Below, piece after piece: positions 35,601 to 45,900 of a DNA stretch of 64,000 nt. Below the pieces are notes generated by a model. It saw only the letters and a list, made by a program, of their open reading frames with translations. It did not search any database and had not been told where the DNA came from. The stretch is taken from the NCBI RefSeq assembly GCF_023101765.2, contig NC_064230.1, forward strand, positions 1,178,001 to 1,242,000. Reading direction: 5' to 3'. Source of the stretch: Spodoptera frugiperda (Eukaryota > Arthropoda > Insecta > Lepidoptera > Noctuidae). Both the position numbers and the translations under genes were made by a program. Within the stretch, counting starts at the first letter, position 1. The number at the start of each line of letters is the position of its first letter.

Positions 35601-38600
35601 ACCATCAGGTGATCCGTCTGCTCGGTTACCGGCTTATTCGTGTATAAAGTGTGGGTACATTGTACAGCATTAAGTGCCGTAATGTGCACCTCTGCCTACC
35701 CCTTCGGGGATAAAAGAAAGTAGAAGATGATAATATATTAATATAGTTTTCAATAGCTCACGTATAAACTCCATTTCGTATCTCCTTTCCAAGGTCTTTG
35801 TGCGGCCTGCACCTGCAGCATTGTATGTGTCTTCTACAGAAGAAGACTTTATTTCAGACACAGAGTCTGAAGATGCTGAAGACTCGTATGATGGTCTTCT
35901 GCAAAAAAAAAAAGGAATATTACAAATGGTCAAAAAAATATTAGTACGCTCCGATACTCGGGTCGGAGCGATCTGAACGGTTTATCGATCAATTACATCA
36001 TCAACAGCCTATAAGTGGTTACTGCTGACCAAAGCACTCTTCTCACACGGAAAAGGTTTGAGCATTAATCACCACGCTTGCTCAATGCGGGTTGATAAAT
36101 AGACATATAATCCAACGCAAACATAAAAAAATCAGGAGCTGCGGACAGCCTAGCGGATTACCGAGGATACGGCTTGAAAAGCAGGAATAGGAACGGGGTG
36201 GTTTTTAGTCAGTAAGAGTCTGACACTCCCTCTCGCCTCGCCCAAGGCAGGAGATGTGATTGAATGATTTTCGATCCTCAAAAAAAAATTGTATTTCCGA
36301 CCTTCAAACCTTCAAGAAAAGAGCGTACTCCTATTTAAAAGGCCGGCGATGCACCTGTGACTTCTCTGGTGTGAACAGTGATCGACCATTCTGACACAAT
36401 TTTAATAGCAGACTAAGGCCCCTTTTTTTTTGAGGGGGAAAATCATCCAATGACTTCTCCCGCCTTGGGCAAGGCAAGAGGGAGTGTCAGACTCTTACTG
36501 ACTAAAAACCACCCCGTTCCATCTCCTGCTTTTCGACCCGGAGCTCCGGTAAACCCGCTAGGTAGTCCGCAGCTCCGGATCAGGCATCAGCCCTACTGGG
36601 CCCCATCTGTGGTGGTCTGATGGCTCTTTGAGGGGCGCGGAACGCGACGCGCCGCAGCACGGGTCTGGATCTGGTCGGGCGGCGAGCTACCCTTGCTCGC
36701 CGTCCGCACTCCCACTTATGGTGGCCGGAGATCGTCTCGCGATCCCCTACGCCCGGAGTGTCTATCGCGACGGCAGACTAAGGCCCCTGAGAGGTCCTTT
36801 ACCGGCTTATTCCATAAAAAATATATGTAAAAAAAACCATACCTAATTTTCTTCTTTCTTTCTTTCTTAATCTTCTTTCCGCTAAACTCATCCAAAACCT
36901 CTGGATTCTTTATCACCTGGTACCTCGCAGTGTTCGCCATCTTCTGAGCATTCTCTTTGGTCTCCGACTCGCCTCCAGGCTTCATTATTTTATTGTATAA
37001 ACTCGCTACCCATGGCTTTATTTCATCTATACGTGCTAATACGGACCTGCGATTGTCGCCGTCTGAAACAAGTGTGGGAGAGCCATGCTTCGGCACTGCT
37101 GGGTCGGCTCGACCGGAGTGATACCACGGCCGAGCAGAAAACTGACGTGAAATAACGCTTGCGTTGTGTGAGTGAGGTTACCGGATACCCCTTCCCAATC
37201 TTACTAATCCCCGATTCCCCAACAACCCTTAAATTCCTAACCACCAAAAAGCGGGCAACGCACTTGTAACGCCTCTGGTGTCCATGGGCGGCGGCGATTG
37301 CTTACCTTTGTCAACTAGTTTACCGGTTTGTGCCATTAAAAAAAAATATATTTTTTATTAGTATGTCCATCTTGTAGATTATTTTAAAACATTAGACACG
37401 TATTTTTTATTTTCTTACGGAAACAAATACTTTCGAAGATATATCGATTTGAAATATAGCATGACGTCACTTTTAGGTATGTTTTTGGCGTATTTACTCC
37501 CACTCTTTATACGCTTTTTTTCCCCGTAGGGGTAGGCAGAGATGTACATTACGACACGTAATGCCGTTGTACAATTAACAATTTACGAAAATTTTCTAGT
37601 AGTAACACGGAGTCTGGAATTGTGCCCAGTATATGGCAATAGGTACACCCACACACCACACAAATGGTGAAAAGTAGGTGTACATTATATAGCGGCATTA
37701 CATGCCGTAATATGCACCTCTGCCTACCCCTTCGGGGATAAAAGACATGACATTACATATAGTATACGTACATCCTATAAAACCAACTCGTTTCTTCAGT
37801 ATGTTTATAAAACTGATCATCTGGTTGACTTTAGCAGCCTGGTTTTCCTCGGGAGGCCGCATCGGAGTGGTCGGGCGTAGCGCCGATACATCACTTTGTA
37901 ATATCGCTGAAAAAAAAATACAATATGAAAATCCAATGATTCCGCCCTGGGCGAGGCGAGAGGGAGTGTCAGATTCTTGACTAAAAATCACCCCGTTCCT
38001 GGGGGCCTACTCTAATTCAACGAAAAACGAAGTTTCGGACGAAACTTCGCAGATTGTATACTACAATTCTATTTATTGCGAACTTTCGTGAACAAAAATG
38101 AACGAATGAAATGAAGATAAATAAATAACTTTTGATATGAAATTAAAAATAAAACGTTATTTCAAGTAATTCTATTAGTAAATCAATAAAACCTACGGCC
38201 GAAAATTAAACGAAACTTCGGATTCGAGAACCGGAGTAGGCCCCCTGCTCCTGCCCTTCGAACCAGAGCTCCGGTCAACCTGCTAGCTAGTCCGCAGCTC
38301 CGGATCAGGCATCAGCCATACTGGGCCCCATCTGTGGTGGTCTGATGGTACTTTGAGGCACGCGCGGAACGCGACGCGCCGCACACACGGGTCTGGTTCT
38401 GGTCGGGCGGCGAGCTACCCTTGCTTGCCTAACAGAACCACGTACGGTGGCCGGAGGTCGTAGCACGATCCCTGATGCTCGGAATGTCTGTCGCGGCTGG
38501 GACGTCGGGAGGTTCGTTCCCTCACACGCCCCGCCTCCTCCTTAATCATAATTATCGCTTACAAGGTGGAAAAATACCGTAATGCGAAACGTCCATTCAT

Positions 38601-39483
38601 AAGGTGGACAGACATTAATTGTGGGAGAGCCATGCTTTGGCACTGTTGGGCCGGCTCGACCGGAGTGATACCACGGCCTCACAGAAAACCGACGTGAAAC
38701 AACGCTTGCGTTGTATTTCGTTGTGTGAGTGAGGTTACCGGAGGCCCAATTCCCCCTTCCCAATGTTCCCAATCCCCGATTCCCGAACAACAACCCTTAA
38801 ATTCCTAACCCCTAAAAGGCCGGCAACGCAATTGTAAAGCCTCGGTAATAAGTCTGCGATAACCGGCTGTCTCATAAAAAAAAAAGACAACCTAAGAAAA
38901 ATCGCAGTCAGTCGCTGTACGCAGGTCGTTTCCACTCTCGCGATGTGTAGTCATTGGGAGGACTGTGGGAGGTAATGGGAGAAAACGAACTCCATAAACT
39001 TAGAATTGAAACTTAAAACGGGATATTTACCATGTTTTTCATTATTTATGAGTTTCCGATATTTCGGCACTGTTGCAAGCGCCATGATCACGGATAAACT
39101 CTTTTATATATATAAAATAATGAATAACATGGTAAATATCCCGTTTCAATTCTAGTGTTAGTGACCATGTCAGTTTAAAAACTTATATCTCCATAATCTT
39201 ACTGACTATTTTAGTATTATCTACCCTTTATTAAATTATCATATTAATTGACAGTCGTGGTGGCCCTGAGGTTAAAAACGCTTGCTTCGCATGCATGAGC
39301 GAACTACAACATGTGTAAGAATTGTTGCAATTGGCGTTCCATTGTCTCTGACTACCCCCATGGGAGACAGGCGTGAGGTTATGTATGTAATGTAAGTGTA
39401 TATGAATGCATTTACTTAGTTTTAAATCTTAAAATTAAGTCCGAAAACTTACCAATGTACCAGAATAAAACATAAATCTTCAT
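32674..39483 (-). CDS. Secreted 1046-residue D/N/K/R/W-repeat protein, 5 exons (unknown family)
   Basis: No family recognised. Exons in transcript order: 39483-39453, 37906-37772, 37062-36843, 35898-35762 and 35291-32674 (TAA at 32674-32676). Junctions are all AG/GT and phases agree (1,1,2,1); 3141 nt make 1047 codons. Residues 1 to about 19 are a signal peptide (MKIYVLFWYIAILQSDVSA). A helix-prone, partly basic region follows (NQMISFINILKKRVGFI; KKIKKERKKKIRR), then a Ser-rich stretch in exon 4 (ESSASSDSVSE). The 872-residue last exon is extremely hydrophilic: acidic/Lys mixed sequence first, then about residues 530-790 of short repeats around WDNKHNDRD and NDN, then Trp-spaced DW/KW motifs. 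The end is basic and Pro-rich (RTPIPFAGKKRIYADK). Cysteine is nearly absent. Likely an extracellular, disordered polyampholyte; role unknown. Same strand and general style as the giant repeat-protein gene. Confidence 0.87.
33440..34225 (-). repeat. Imperfect coding repeat (WDNKHNDRD type)
   Basis: About twenty short units of 27 to 45 bp encode variants of DNKHNDRDRNDN-W. Units differ in length by whole codons and in their R/K/N choices, so this array is older and more diverged than the K-P-G array. The opposite strand is open over long distances only as a by-product of the repeat. Confidence 0.88.
35355..35645 (+). mobile_element. SINE-2 copy
   Basis: Full copy starting 64 bp from the acceptor of the last exon (35291) of the D/N/K-rich gene, followed by a forward SINE-1 tail at 35645-35715. 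Confidence 0.8.
36130..36285 (-). mobile_element. Repeat-C copy
   Basis: Reversed, gagctgcggacagcctagcg onward. Intron 3 of the D/N/K-rich gene. Confidence 0.7.
36425..36765 (+). mobile_element. Repeat-C copy, long
   Basis: Includes the 3' part with gcacgggtctggatctggtc and ggcggcgagctacccttgc. Preceded at 36370-36425 by a half FB-4 element. Ends about 80 bp before the donor of exon 3 (36843) of the D/N/K-rich gene. Confidence 0.75.
37071..37342 (+). mobile_element. SINE-2 copy abutting a splice acceptor
   Basis: On the transcribed strand the reversed SINE ends ccatgg...ctctcccacact and is followed by tgtttcag, so the pyrimidine tract for exon 3 (37062) is partly SINE-derived. Confidence 0.85.
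37510..37750 (+). mobile_element. Two SINE-1 fragments in opposite orientation
   Basis: A reversed tail (37515-37570) joins a forward body and tail (37570-37745). It ends 25 bp from the donor of exon 2 (37772) of the D/N/K-rich gene. Confidence 0.7.
37930..38540 (+). mobile_element. Repeat-C copy split by a MITE
   Basis: The left part (37930-37999) and right part (38243-38540) are contiguous in other copies. The gap is filled by the TIR element at 38000-38242. Confidence 0.8.
38000..38242. mobile_element. 243-bp MITE with 12-bp terminal inverted repeats
   Basis: Ends gggggcctactc and gagtaggccccc are perfect inverse complements. The next bases are also partly mirrored (aacgaagtttcg versus cgaaacttcg). 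No open frame. No clear target duplication can be read. Confidence 0.85.
38618..38882 (+). mobile_element. SINE-2 copy
   Basis: gtgggagagccatgctttgg to ggctgtctcata, in intron 1 of the D/N/K-rich gene. Confidence 0.8.
39010..39180. mobile_element. Fold-back MITE (FB-3), complete
   Basis: Arms aaacgggatatttaccatg and catggtaaatatcccgttt are perfect inverse complements around a core with aagcgccatgatcacggat. Lies in intron 1 of the D/N/K-rich gene. Confidence 0.85.
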
Positions 39484-39654
39484 TTCAAATTTGTATAAAC
39501 ATAATTTTTTTGCGCATTTTGCGTTGTTTCATTAAAATTGTTATTCTTTGCCTACACCTTATCTTTGGTATAAAGGATTAAATTCATAGCGTAACAAAAA
39601 CTATGTTATCTTTTACTAGCGTCCACACGTGGCTTCGCCTGCATTCCCGTATTT

Positions 39655-39957
39655 TTAATGGAATAAGCTGGTGAATAAACAGACGGATCACCTGATGGTA
39701 AACAATTACCGCCGCTCATGGATACTTGAAACACCAGAGGCTTTACAACAGTGTTGCCGGCCTTTTAGGGTGTTAGGAATTTAAGGGTTGTGGGAGAATC
39801 GGGGATTGGAAGGGGCACTTGGGCCTCCGGTAACTTCACTTATACAACGAATAACAACGCAAGCGTTGTTTCACGTTAGTTTTTTTGTGAGGCCGTGGTA
39901 TCACTCTGGTCGAGCCGGCCCATTCGTGCCGAAGTATGGCTCTCTCACACTGTATAG
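39655..39957 (-). mobile_element. SINE-2 copy
   Basis: Reversed full copy 170 bp upstream of the start of the D/N/K-rich gene. Confidence 0.8.
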
Positions 39958-40304
39958 CCTATGTGTTATTCCAGACCATCGAAATCTATCCCTATCCCAA
40001 ATTTCATCCCGATCTCTTCAGCCGTTTAGACGTAACTGAATAACAAATATACACACAAACACACAAACTTTCGCATTTGTAATATTATATATGTATACAT
40101 AGTAAAATTTACTGTATTTATTACAAGCCGTGTGGAGACGGCAGATGAATCTACAACCATTCCCACTCTTCCCGTGGGTGTCGTTGGACTCAAATAGATT
40201 GTTACAAGTCGCATCATTTGACGTATACAAACGGCAAATAGCCTACAAAAGATGAAAGAGCCCTGTAAAATAGAATTAGACTGGTACAATGCATTTGTGA
40301 CAGT

Positions 40305-40460
40305 TTTTTTTTGAGGGGTAAAATCATCCAATGGTCAGAGTGTCAGATTCTTACTGACTAAAAACCACCCCGTTCCTACTCCTGCTTTTCGAGCCGGAGC
40401 CCCGGTAAACCCGCTAGGTAGTTCGCAGCTCCGGATCAGGCATCAGCCCTACTGGGATTT
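40305..40460 (+). mobile_element. Repeat-C copy
   Basis: gaggggtaaaatcatccaatgg to catcagccctactggg with an internal deletion. Sequence 40460-40640 (ggatcgctcgattccctgc) is GC-richer and probably belongs to a larger LINE, but no frame is intact. Confidence 0.65.
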
Positions 40461-41224
40461 GTGTCAGCTTGGAGTTGTCATGCTCACTTTAAGGTCTCAT
40501 TGGCGGTGGCACGGGCATTGGATCGCTCGATTCCCTGCAACATGGTTGAGTTGGGCGGTGCTGGTGTACGTGTCATGTTCGTGAACGGGCGCTGTCAACT
40601 GGGACTGGTCAGCTCCGGACTGCATTAATTTTTATTGTCCTCTAGGTTATTTTCTTTTTCTATCCCTTTAACTGAATTTTAGTGTTACATTGTTCTCACA
40701 TAGTTGAAGTAATCGAACCAATGTAACCAAGAATTGTATTGTGAATCTGATTGAAAAAGTAACCTATGAAGTTTCTTGCTCGTTCTTCTCCATAGGAATC
40801 TACACTTTGGAACGAGCAAATAGAGCAACTAGAGGACTGAACGACAGACAGACGTTATTAATATTATTATATTTGCTTTGACGTTCAAAAGTGCCTTCCT
40901 GGTCTATTTGAAATAAACCATTTCGACATTTTTGTATAGTTTTTAGTCAGTAAGAGTCTGACACTCCCTCTCGCCTCGCCCAAGGTGAAAGAAGTCATTG
41001 GATGATTATCCCCCCTTAAAAAAACCCATGTTTACCTAATTAAAATATCGTTTTTGCGTCAATAACATATGACGTAGTGTAGGCAGGTGTTTATCGAAAC
41101 ATTGTGCTAGTTTTATCATACCTATAGCTGATTATTATCAGTAATAACAATATCATTGAAAACATTCTTTAAAAAATACCAAGACTCGCACCATAGTTTT
41201 CCTACCATAAAATGTTATGTGATC

Positions 41225-41412
41225 TTTTTTTTGGGACAAGCCCGCCCCAACCTCCCATACCGCTGCAACTCCTGTGCACCAGGATCTACAGTAGATACAA
41301 CCATGAAAACACCGGAACATTGAAGTCCGGCGCGTCCCAGGGACATGAATGACTGTCTTGGATCCCGCAACGAAATAAATCAGAAGATATTATTAGAGGA
41401 GAAGAAAAGAAA
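41225..41412 (-). mobile_element. Dispersed repeat with gggatccaagacagtcattc (Repeat-E)
   Basis: Reversed copy; others at 44655-44840 (+), 51385-51575 (-), 51780-51965 (+) and 60700-60870 (+). Shared words: cttctgatttatttcgttgc, catggttgtatctactgtag and cctggtgcac. Non-coding. Confidence 0.7.
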
Positions 41413-41434
41413 TAAGATCTATGTATTATGTTTA

Positions 41435-41752
41435 ACTGTGGGAGAGCCATGCTTCGGTACTGCTGGGCCGGCTCGACTGGAGTGATACCACGGGCGACCA
41501 GCAAACCGAAGTGAAACAACTTGCTTGCGTTGTGTTTCCTTCTGTGAGTGAGTTTACCGGAGGCCCAATTGGGTAATCGGGGAGTCGGAAAACCTTCTCA
41601 ATCTTCCCCATCCCCGATTCCACAACAACCCTTAAATTCCTAACCCCCAAAATGCAAAGTACTTATAACGCCTCTAATGTTTCAAGTGTCCATGGGCGGT
41701 GGCGATTGCTTACCATCAGGTAATTCGTCTGCTCGTGTTTCAACAAAAAAAT
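41435..41752 (+). mobile_element. SINE-2 copy
   Basis: Full copy with a small local duplication around ggggagtcggaaaacc. Confidence 0.75.
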
Positions 41753-42399
41753 ACCATTGGTATTTTAGTCGGTTATTTTTTAGTCGGTTATTTTATTTAG
41801 TCCCTACTTAAGAGACCTTCTGTCTTGAGTTATTATGTAAATTGTTATCATATCAATATTATGTTTCTTTGCTTCTTGTTTTATCCACAACGAAGTTATA
41901 GGCGGTCGAAATTGGCCTGAATGGCTGTGTCATTTTTTTGTTCGACTTGGCGGGCGCACTGCCGTGCCTCCAGATATTATTATGTTTAATGAACCATTCA
42001 GTAAGTAGTTTGTGTGTAGTAATTTTGTTAATATGTACATTTTTATGTGTGTATGTTTGTTCGCCAATTACTTCAAAATTAGTGAGCGGATTTGGATGCG
42101 ATTGCGTAAAGAGATAGATTTTAGACCGGTATAGAAAATAGGTTTGTATCAGGATTTTGCTCCCACTACTAAACTTTGATTCGTTTTATCTAAGTATTGT
42201 TATCTTATATGACATAATAAAAAAATACGTGTCCAATAATTTTTAGTTTACCTAACTATTTAAAAAGATTTTTAATTTTCATACCCCGTCATCATCCCTA
42301 TTATGTCCAAATAAATGAGCCGATTTGGATGAAACGCACAGTGATAGATTATAGTCCGGTATAGAAAATAGGATATTTTTTGCTACAGAAAAATACACT

Positions 42400-42535
42400 A
42401 CAATATGCTCACCCCCTATTACACGGGACTTATAACACAAATGGTGAAAAGTGTGTGTACATTGTATAGCGGCATTACGTGCCGTAATGTGCGCCTCTGC
42501 CTACCCCTTCGGGGATAAAAAATCGGGACGTCGTG
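42400..42535 (+). mobile_element. SINE-1 3' half
   Basis: ctcaccccctattacacggg to ccccttcggggataaaaaatc, about 450 bp upstream of the first lipase gene. Confidence 0.75.
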
Positions 42536-42627
42536 AGGAAAATATACTGTGTTTTAAATAGTTGAAATTAACATTAGTATTAATTTCGGTTATTGCCATG
42601 GGATCGTGGGACTATGGAACATAATAA

Positions 42628-42760
42628 TTGCTGCGGACTACCTAGCGGGTTTACCGAGGCTCCGGCTCGAAAAGCAGTAGTATAGACGGGGTGGTGTTTT
42701 ATCAGTAAGAGTCTGACACTCTCTCTCGCCTCACCCAAGGCAGTAGAAGTAATAGAAAAA
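42628..42760 (-). mobile_element. Repeat-C copy
   Basis: Reversed: ctgcggactacctagcgggt to ctcacccaaggcag. Confidence 0.7.
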
Positions 42761-42911
42761 AATAAAAAAGGCCTGAAAATATGTGATTCCATGATAATTA
42801 TAAGAATTATAGATTTCTCATGAATATTTAAATTTTTAATACAATAACAGACGGAACCGCGTTCAAACCTTATATCTCCCTAAATCTTAGATAATTAAAT
42901 TATAAGTAATC

Positions 42912-42919
42912 TATAAATA
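42912..42919 (+). promoter_or_regulatory. TATA box of the first lipase gene
   Basis: TATAAATA, 71-78 bp upstream of the ATG at 42990. Initiation would be expected near 42943-42950. Confidence 0.55.
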
Positions 42920-42989
42920 TGACAATTTAACATTACAACGCGTTTAATCCATTCCTTATTATTAATAGGTATTTAGTTGTATTTTAAAC

Positions 42990-45900
42990 ATGAAGGGAAT
43001 AGTTCTATTATTTTGTGTCTTCGCTCTTGGGGCGGGTAAGTTTATACTTTATTGTTTTAAAAAAGATATATGTAAAAGAAATATCTAAGAAAGACGAACA
43101 AGAAAACGCAATTTCGTGTCACATCACATTAATAATATGAATATTTAGTGTGCGGTGGTTGCTTGTGTTGCAACGTCGTGGGTCCGATTCCCGCACGGAA
43201 CAACCCTTTGTGTGATTCACAAACTATTGTTCCAGGTTCTTATTCCCTAGGAGATTCAAAACGAGCAGACCGATCACCTAATGTTAAGCAATCAGGGTTA
43301 CCTATAGACACCCGCAACACTCAAACAGCGCTTGCGTTGTGTTTCGTTGTGTAAGTAAGTTCAAGTATTCAAGTATTTATTGCATCCATAATGTACACAG
43401 GTGTTAGAAAATACAGTATTTAGTTACAATTATGGACCCTGTCGGGCACAGCAAAATATAAAATTCGTAGGAGAGAGGAAGGTATTTAGTATTAATATAA
43501 TATCGTATTAAAATTAATTAAATAAGTATTTGGTAATTTCAATTTCAATATTCTAGTGTATATATGTAAGTTTTACCCCACTTGACAATCTTCTCAATCC
43601 CCGATTCCTAACCCCCAAAAGGCAGCAACGCACTTGTAACACCTTTAACTCTAAACGACATAACCTGGGTGTCTTCAAGGCCCGAGTGAATAGGTTGCTT
43701 ATGGGGACGTGCTCCATCGTAGGCCGCATCATCACTTACCATCACTTACTGTACCAGCTATATATATTTACGAAACTGCTTTATTTGTTAAAGTCAGTCA
43801 ATTTACAACTTTATTGTCAACGTCACGCCTTTTAACCCCGAATGGGTAGACAGAGGTGCACATTACGGCACGTAATGCCGCTATACAATGTACACCCACT
43901 TTTCACAATTTGTGTTATAAGTCCCTTGTAATAGGGGTGAGCCTATTGCCATATACCGGGCACAATACCAGACTCCGTGCTACTACTGAGATATTTTCGA
44001 AAGACCGAAAAATGCCCAGTAATACTTGTAATACAGTACTACGCAGTAATAGTGTTGTCACGTAAACCGCATCACCGCTTACCATCAGCCGAGATAGTGG
44101 ACAAACGGCGAACCATTACCAAGATAAATTCAAAATTCAAATTCAAATTTCATTTATTTCAATCCAATTTAAGATCATAATACAATATGTTTTTGCAAGA
44201 TAATTTAAGCAGGCATAATAAATATATAATAAGACAAGAAGTTCAAAATGTTACTAATAAAATAAACAAACAACATTTAAATATCGGTCATGAAACAAAT
44301 GTAAAATTAATATCAGCCTCAAATCATACACAAAATACAAGTCAAAAATTAAAATACATGTCAAGTATGTAATAAACAAAAATCCATTTAAAAGAAGTGC
44401 CTTTCGGGCCATAACTCTCCGGGACGCCATGGCGACGTCGCCAACTGGTTCTTATTGTGATTGTATACTTGGCAACATTACCAGTCTATCGCCAAATGAG
44501 TTAGTGTCGTACATCTCAATACCCAATTAGTTTTAAGTCAAATTTCCGTGGTGCTTGGCGACTGGACTTCTCCCAGTTGTGCAGTCTCTTTTGTGCCTTT
44601 AGGCTTAAGTCATTCTGTCTCCTGCATTAAATTCACCGAGGGAAGTGGAAACTATCGTTTTTTTTCTTCTCCTCTAATAATATCTTCTGATTTATTTCGT
44701 TGCGGGATCCAAGACAGTCATTCATATCCCTGGGACGCGCCGGACTTCAATGTTCCGGTGTTTCTACTGTAGATCATGGCTAAGAGTACTACTAACAGTG
44801 GTATGGGAAGTTGTGGCGGGCTTGTCCCAATAAAGAATACATCTCAATACGAAGTAGTTGGTGACGTCACTGGCCACGCCGCTATGTCGCCTAAAGGCAA
44901 GCGTCCACAGGCCCGCATCATACGCATCAAAATTATTTTTTAGACTACGTCCACTGCATTGACAGCGATCGGATTCCAGATGCGAATATCAGCAATCGAA
45001 TTGCTGATACCACTTTCACTCGGATTTTTGGCATCGGCATTCCGTATGTCGTCATCGAAACGCATCCTATGTGAGCATTGCTGATGAGCGGTCCGTACGA
45101 TGCGGATCAGTGGACACAGTTGTATGAGTTTCTATACAAGACAAACTAAAATCCGTTGCGTACGATGCGGGCCTGTGGACGCTTACCTTAAATCATTTTC
45201 TACACAAATTCGATACACGCTTTTCCAAGAGGCTTCACAAATGATTTCTTTTATGTTTACCCCCAGCTCTCCCCTACGACCCTGTCCTAAGGAAGATAGA
45301 CGATGGACCCAGATACCAGTATGTCGAAGGTCCAGACGGCACTCTTCACCTGGAGGACCTGTGGGTGAAAGCCAGTAACCTGGCTGAAGCAGCTAAATAC
45401 AATCCTGATCGCCAAAACATCTACCATCTGTTTACCAGGTAAGATTATTTAGACACCACTGACAAACGGTGAAGGAAAACATCGTGAGGAAACCTGGACT
45501 TATAATTTCTGATTATAAGTTTGAAATCGCCAACCCGCATTGAGCGAGCATGGTGATTAATGCTCAAACCTTCTCCATGTGAGAAGAGGCCTTTGGTCAG
45601 CAGTGGCCATTTATAGGCTGTTGATGTGTATACTAGGTATGCTGAACTTATTTAAGGGTGGATTTTTTCATGGGATTGAGGCTAAACGAGCAGAGGGACG
45701 AGCAATCGCCGCCGCACTTATGTATATATGCCGTCGCTATAAACATCAGGCTACCATCAAATGGGCCTCAGCAGAACGAGTAAAATCGCGCGAGAGTAAC
45801 TACCCAACTAACAATTTTGCCCTATAACCAAACCTTATATCTCAAAAAAGCTGGGTAAATGATGTATAAAGGTTTTAGTGGTGACTGATTGTTGTGTAAA

